DNA from: an uncultured Bacteroidales bacterium
GTDB lineage: Bacteria > Bacteroidota > Bacteroidia > Bacteroidales > WCHB1-69
DNA length: 64,000 nt
Reading direction: 5' to 3'
Assembly: GCA_900316305.1 (NCBI GenBank)
Contig: ONCM01000004.1
Span: forward strand, 25,132-89,131
Position 1 is the stretch's first letter. The number at the start of each line of letters is the position of its first letter. The notes below the pieces were generated by a model that saw nothing but the letters and a program-made list of their open reading frames with translations, had not been told where the DNA came from and made no database searches. The position numbers and the translations under genes were made by a program. Positions 61,911-64,000 of the stretch are shown piece after piece.

Positions 61911-63152
61911 CTACTTGTCTTTGAACGAGAAAATCGAGCTCTCGAACTTTTCCTTTGCGTAAGCTTCGTCGACCTCGATTTTCTTTTTGTTGAGGCTCGG
62001 GAACTCGAACATCGCGTCGGTCATGATTTTCTCGACGATGGCACGGAGACCGCGGGCGCCAAGCTGAAGTTCCACGGCTTTGTCAACGATGTAGTCGAGA
62101 CAGTCTTCGGTGAAGGTCAGCGTGATACCGTCCATTTTGAACAATGCGATATACTGTTTCACCAAGGCGTTCTTCGGCTCGATGAGGATGCGTTTCAATG
62201 CGACACGGTCGAGTGCGTTCAGCGAGGTGATCACCGGGAAACGGCCGCAGAGCTCCGGAATCAACCCGAAGTCCTTGACATCCTGCGCGCTGACATACTT
62301 CAACGCCTCTTGCGGGTTGAAGTTGATGTTCTTGGTGTTGTAGCCGATGGCATGCGTGTTCATGCGGTCGCAGATGATATTCGACAGGTTGTTGAACGCA
62401 CCGCTACCGATAAAGAGGATATGGCGTGTATTGACCTGGATGAACTCCTGCTCGGGATGTTTGCGGCCTCCTTGCGGCGGCACATTCACGACCGATCCTT
62501 CCAAGAGCTTCAACAACGACTGTTGCACGCCCTCGCCTGACACGTCGCGCGTAATGGACGGATTCTCAGAACCTTTGCGAGCTATCTTGTCGATTTCGTC
62601 AATAAAGACGATACCGCGTTCCGCACGGGCCACATCGTAGTCGGAAGCCTGCAACAGACGGGTGAGGATGCTTTCCACGTCCTCGCCCACATAGCCGGCC
62701 TGCGTGAAGACGGTGGCGTCGGCGATGCAGAACGGAACGTCCAACAAATTCGCTATCGTTTTGGCCAACAACGTCTTACCCGTTCCCGTCTCACCAATCA
62801 GCAGCACGTTGGACTTCTCGATGTCCACATCGGGGTCCTTCTCGTCCCTCTCCTGCATCAGACGTTTATAATGGTTATAGACTGCCACGGAAAGCACCTT
62901 CTTGGCCTCTTCCTGCCCGATGACATAATCGTCCAGCTTGGCTTTTATCTCCTTCGGTTTCAAGAGTTTGAGTTTGATATCCGAAATCGCTTTATGCTGG
63001 GTTTCGGTCTGGTGCTGATGAAAAATATCCATCGCTGCCTCGAGGCAATCGCTGCAGATCATCGCATCCAAGCCGCCGATAATAAATTTGTCGCGGGGAA
63101 TTTCCCGACCGCAGAAACTGCACGTTCTGTATGTATTCTGTTTTTTTGCCAT
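61911..63152 (-). CDS. clpX: ATP-dependent Clp protease ATPase subunit ClpX
   Basis: ClpX unfolds substrates and feeds them to ClpP. I chose the ATG at 63152 (413 residues, [15 protein letters not shown]). The N-terminal zinc finger is C-x2-C...C-x2-C (CSFCGRE, CSDCLEA). AAA+ motifs follow: Walker [11 protein letters not shown], Walker [10 protein letters not shown], the pore loop GYVGEDVES and sensor segment [13 protein letters not shown]-type ClpP-binding loop is present as [10 protein letters not shown]-region in a shortened form, so that detail is uncertain. It follows clpP on the same strand with 80 bp and a hairpin between. Confidence 0.95.
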   Translation of the reverse strand: MAKKQNTYRTCSFCGREIPRDKFIIGGLDAMICSDCLEAAMDIFHQHQTETQHKAISDIKLKLLKPKEIKAKLDDYVIGQEEAKKVLSVAVYNHYKRLMQERDEKDPDVDIEKSNVLLIGETGTGKTLLAKTIANLLDVPFCIADATVFTQAGYVGEDVESILTRLLQASDYDVARAERGIVFIDEIDKIARKGSENPSITRDVSGEGVQQSLLKLLEGSVVNVPPQGGRKHPEQEFIQVNTRHILFIGSGAFNNLSNIICDRMNTHAIGYNTKNINFNPQEALKYVSAQDVKDFGLIPELCGRFPVITSLNALDRVALKRILIEPKNALVKQYIALFKMDGITLTFTEDCLDYIVDKAVELQLGARGLRAIVEKIMTDAMFEFPSLNKKKIEVDEAYAKEKFESSIFSFKDK

Positions 63153-63165
63153 ATTCGTTTTATAC

Positions 63166-63207
63166 GAGAAAACCGGCACCTGGACATTTCCGGAAGCCGG
63201 TTTTCTC
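63166..63207 (-). terminator. 12-bp perfect hairpin between clpP and clpX
   Basis: GAGAAAACCGGC (63166-63177) pairs perfectly with GCCGGTTTTCTC (63196-63207) around an 18-nt loop. No long U-tract follows it on the minus strand. It may reduce read-through from clpP or set transcript ends, so clpX can differ in level from clpP. Confidence 0.65.
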
Positions 63208-63232
63208 TATTTCAAGATATTGAAATCACTGA

Positions 63233-64000
63233 TTATTTGCGCTGGTCACGTCCCAGCACCTGGTCGATCATGCCGTACTCTTTGGCTTCGGCGGCCGTCA
63301 TCCAGTAGTCGCGGTCGCTGTCTTTCCACACCTGGTCATAGTCTTTGCCGGTGTGGTAGGCGATGATCTCGTAGAGCTCCTTCTTGATTTTCTGGATCTC
63401 GCGGGCCTCGATTTCGATGTCGGAAGCCTGGCCTTGCGCACCGCCCATAGGCTGGTGAATCATCACGCGGGAGTGCGGGAGGGCGAAACGTTTGCCTTTC
63501 GCACCAGCGCACATCAGCACGGCGGCCATGGAAGCGGCCATACCGGTGCAAATCGTGGAGACATCGGGTTTCAGATACTGCATCGTGTCGTAGATGCCCA
63601 AGCCGGCATAGACCATACCGCCGGGGCTGTTGACGTAGATCTGGATGTCGCGCTCGGAATCCTGGGATTCGAGGAACAGGAGCTGGGCTTGGATGATATT
63701 GGCCACATCGTCGTCAATCGGCACACCCATGAAGATGATACGGTCTTTCATCAGGCGGGAAAAGACGTCCAACTGGGTGATATTCATCGGGCGCTCTTCA
63801 ATGAGCAGATGGGTGCAGCCTTTGAACCGGGCCGCCCGGAACCTGGAGGGAATGTTCTTACGATACCAGATCACCAGCTCCGGGGGGAACAGAGATCCGG
63901 GATCGGGATAAAAGTAGGTCAGCGGAACCTGGAGGTTCCTGCACGCGTCCCGGCAGTCGATCTCCTTCATGGAAGCGGCAAGCTGCTTCAGGACCTCCTC
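63233..64000 (-). CDS. clpP: ATP-dependent Clp protease proteolytic subunit ClpP, 5' end at or beyond the window edge
   Basis: The serine-protease core is clear: nucleophile Ser147 (GMAASMAA), His172 ([12 protein letters not shown]) and Asp221 (DRDYWMTA), numbered from the ATG at 63970. The frame stays open upstream of that ATG to the right edge ([11 protein letters not shown]), so the true start may lie outside. The core normally begins near residue 60 ([16 protein letters not shown]); the 60 residues before it ([32 protein letters not shown]) do not match the short N-terminus I expect of Bacteroidota ClpP. ClpP forms the chamber of the Clp protease with ClpX. Confidence 0.9.
   Translation of the reverse strand, partial: EEVLKQLAASMKEIDCRDACRNLQVPLTYFYPDPGSLFPPELVIWYRKNIPSRFRAARFKGCTHLLIEERPMNITQLDVFSRLMKDRIIFMGVPIDDDVANIIQAQLLFLESQDSERDIQIYVNSPGGMVYAGLGIYDTMQYLKPDVSTICTGMAASMAAVLMCAGAKGKRFALPHSRVMIHQPMGGAQGQASDIEIEAREIQKIKKELYEIIAYHTGKDYDQVWKDSDRDYWMTAAEAKEYGMIDQVLGRDQRK

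Overview
The window looks like a chromosomal stretch from an uncultured member of the Bacteroidota, most likely Bacteroidales. The evidence is the gene content and the promoters. Genes include type IX secretion (T9SS) cargo with both type A and type B C-terminal signals, DUF4295 next to bL33, DUF5686, DUF4292, FISUMP and GLUG surface proteins, and a radical SAM/lipoprotein pair. Many genes have a Bacteroidota -7 box (TAnnTTTG) a few tens of bases before the start codon. Few genes have a recognisable Shine-Dalgarno sequence, as is usual in this phylum, so starts were chosen from signal peptides and family N-termini.

Layout. 1-3641: 5' two thirds or more of a large secreted FISUMP/P-domain/fibronectin-like protein, running off the left edge. 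3754-9142: subtilase, TPR-like secreted protein, thioredoxin lipoprotein, murD, and a divergent acetyltransferase. 9206-12833: the str operon rpsL-rpsG-fusA-rpsJ ending in tRNA-Ala(GGC) and a strong terminator instead of continuing into rplC. 13058-27274: one gene for a 4738-residue GLUG/MBG/FISUMP protein. 27557-31072: membrane AraC-type regulator, PCMD-like secreted protein and secreted esterase. 31254-37476 (plus strand): CNNM/CorC-type protein, lipoprotein plus radical SAM/SPASM enzyme, DUF4292, an in-frame QueG-KdsD fusion, tRNA-Leu(CAG), rsmI. 37643-43898: T9SS protein, ftsY-ispH, an island of gene debris (sorting-domain remnant and broken KilA-N gene), DUF4295, rpmG, obgE. 43964-52550: SBBP/PKD type B T9SS protein, DUF5686 protein coupled to RNase R. 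52618-57539: HipBA module with paired operators, DUF1361-WG protein, AAA ATPase, ApbE. 57598-64000: GH29 fucosidase, Rpn-family nuclease, SPFH protein with Arc-like partner, clpX and clpP (5' end at or beyond the right edge).

What stands out is repeat biology. An exactly 28-bp palindrome (arms GTAGAGACG/CGTCTCTAC around a variable 10-bp core) occurs eight times, once inside the giant reading frame and once across its stop codon. AT-rich word-like tandem repeats that fill intergenic spaces also occur in frame inside the giant gene, at the same kind of position in successive GLUG repeats. A CGATGAA-based repeat family (10- and 12-bp periods) sits at gene boundaries. The most distinctive protein-level items are the QueG-KdsD fusion, the radical SAM/lipoprotein pair, the DUF1361-WG fusion and an unusual N-terminus on ClpP.
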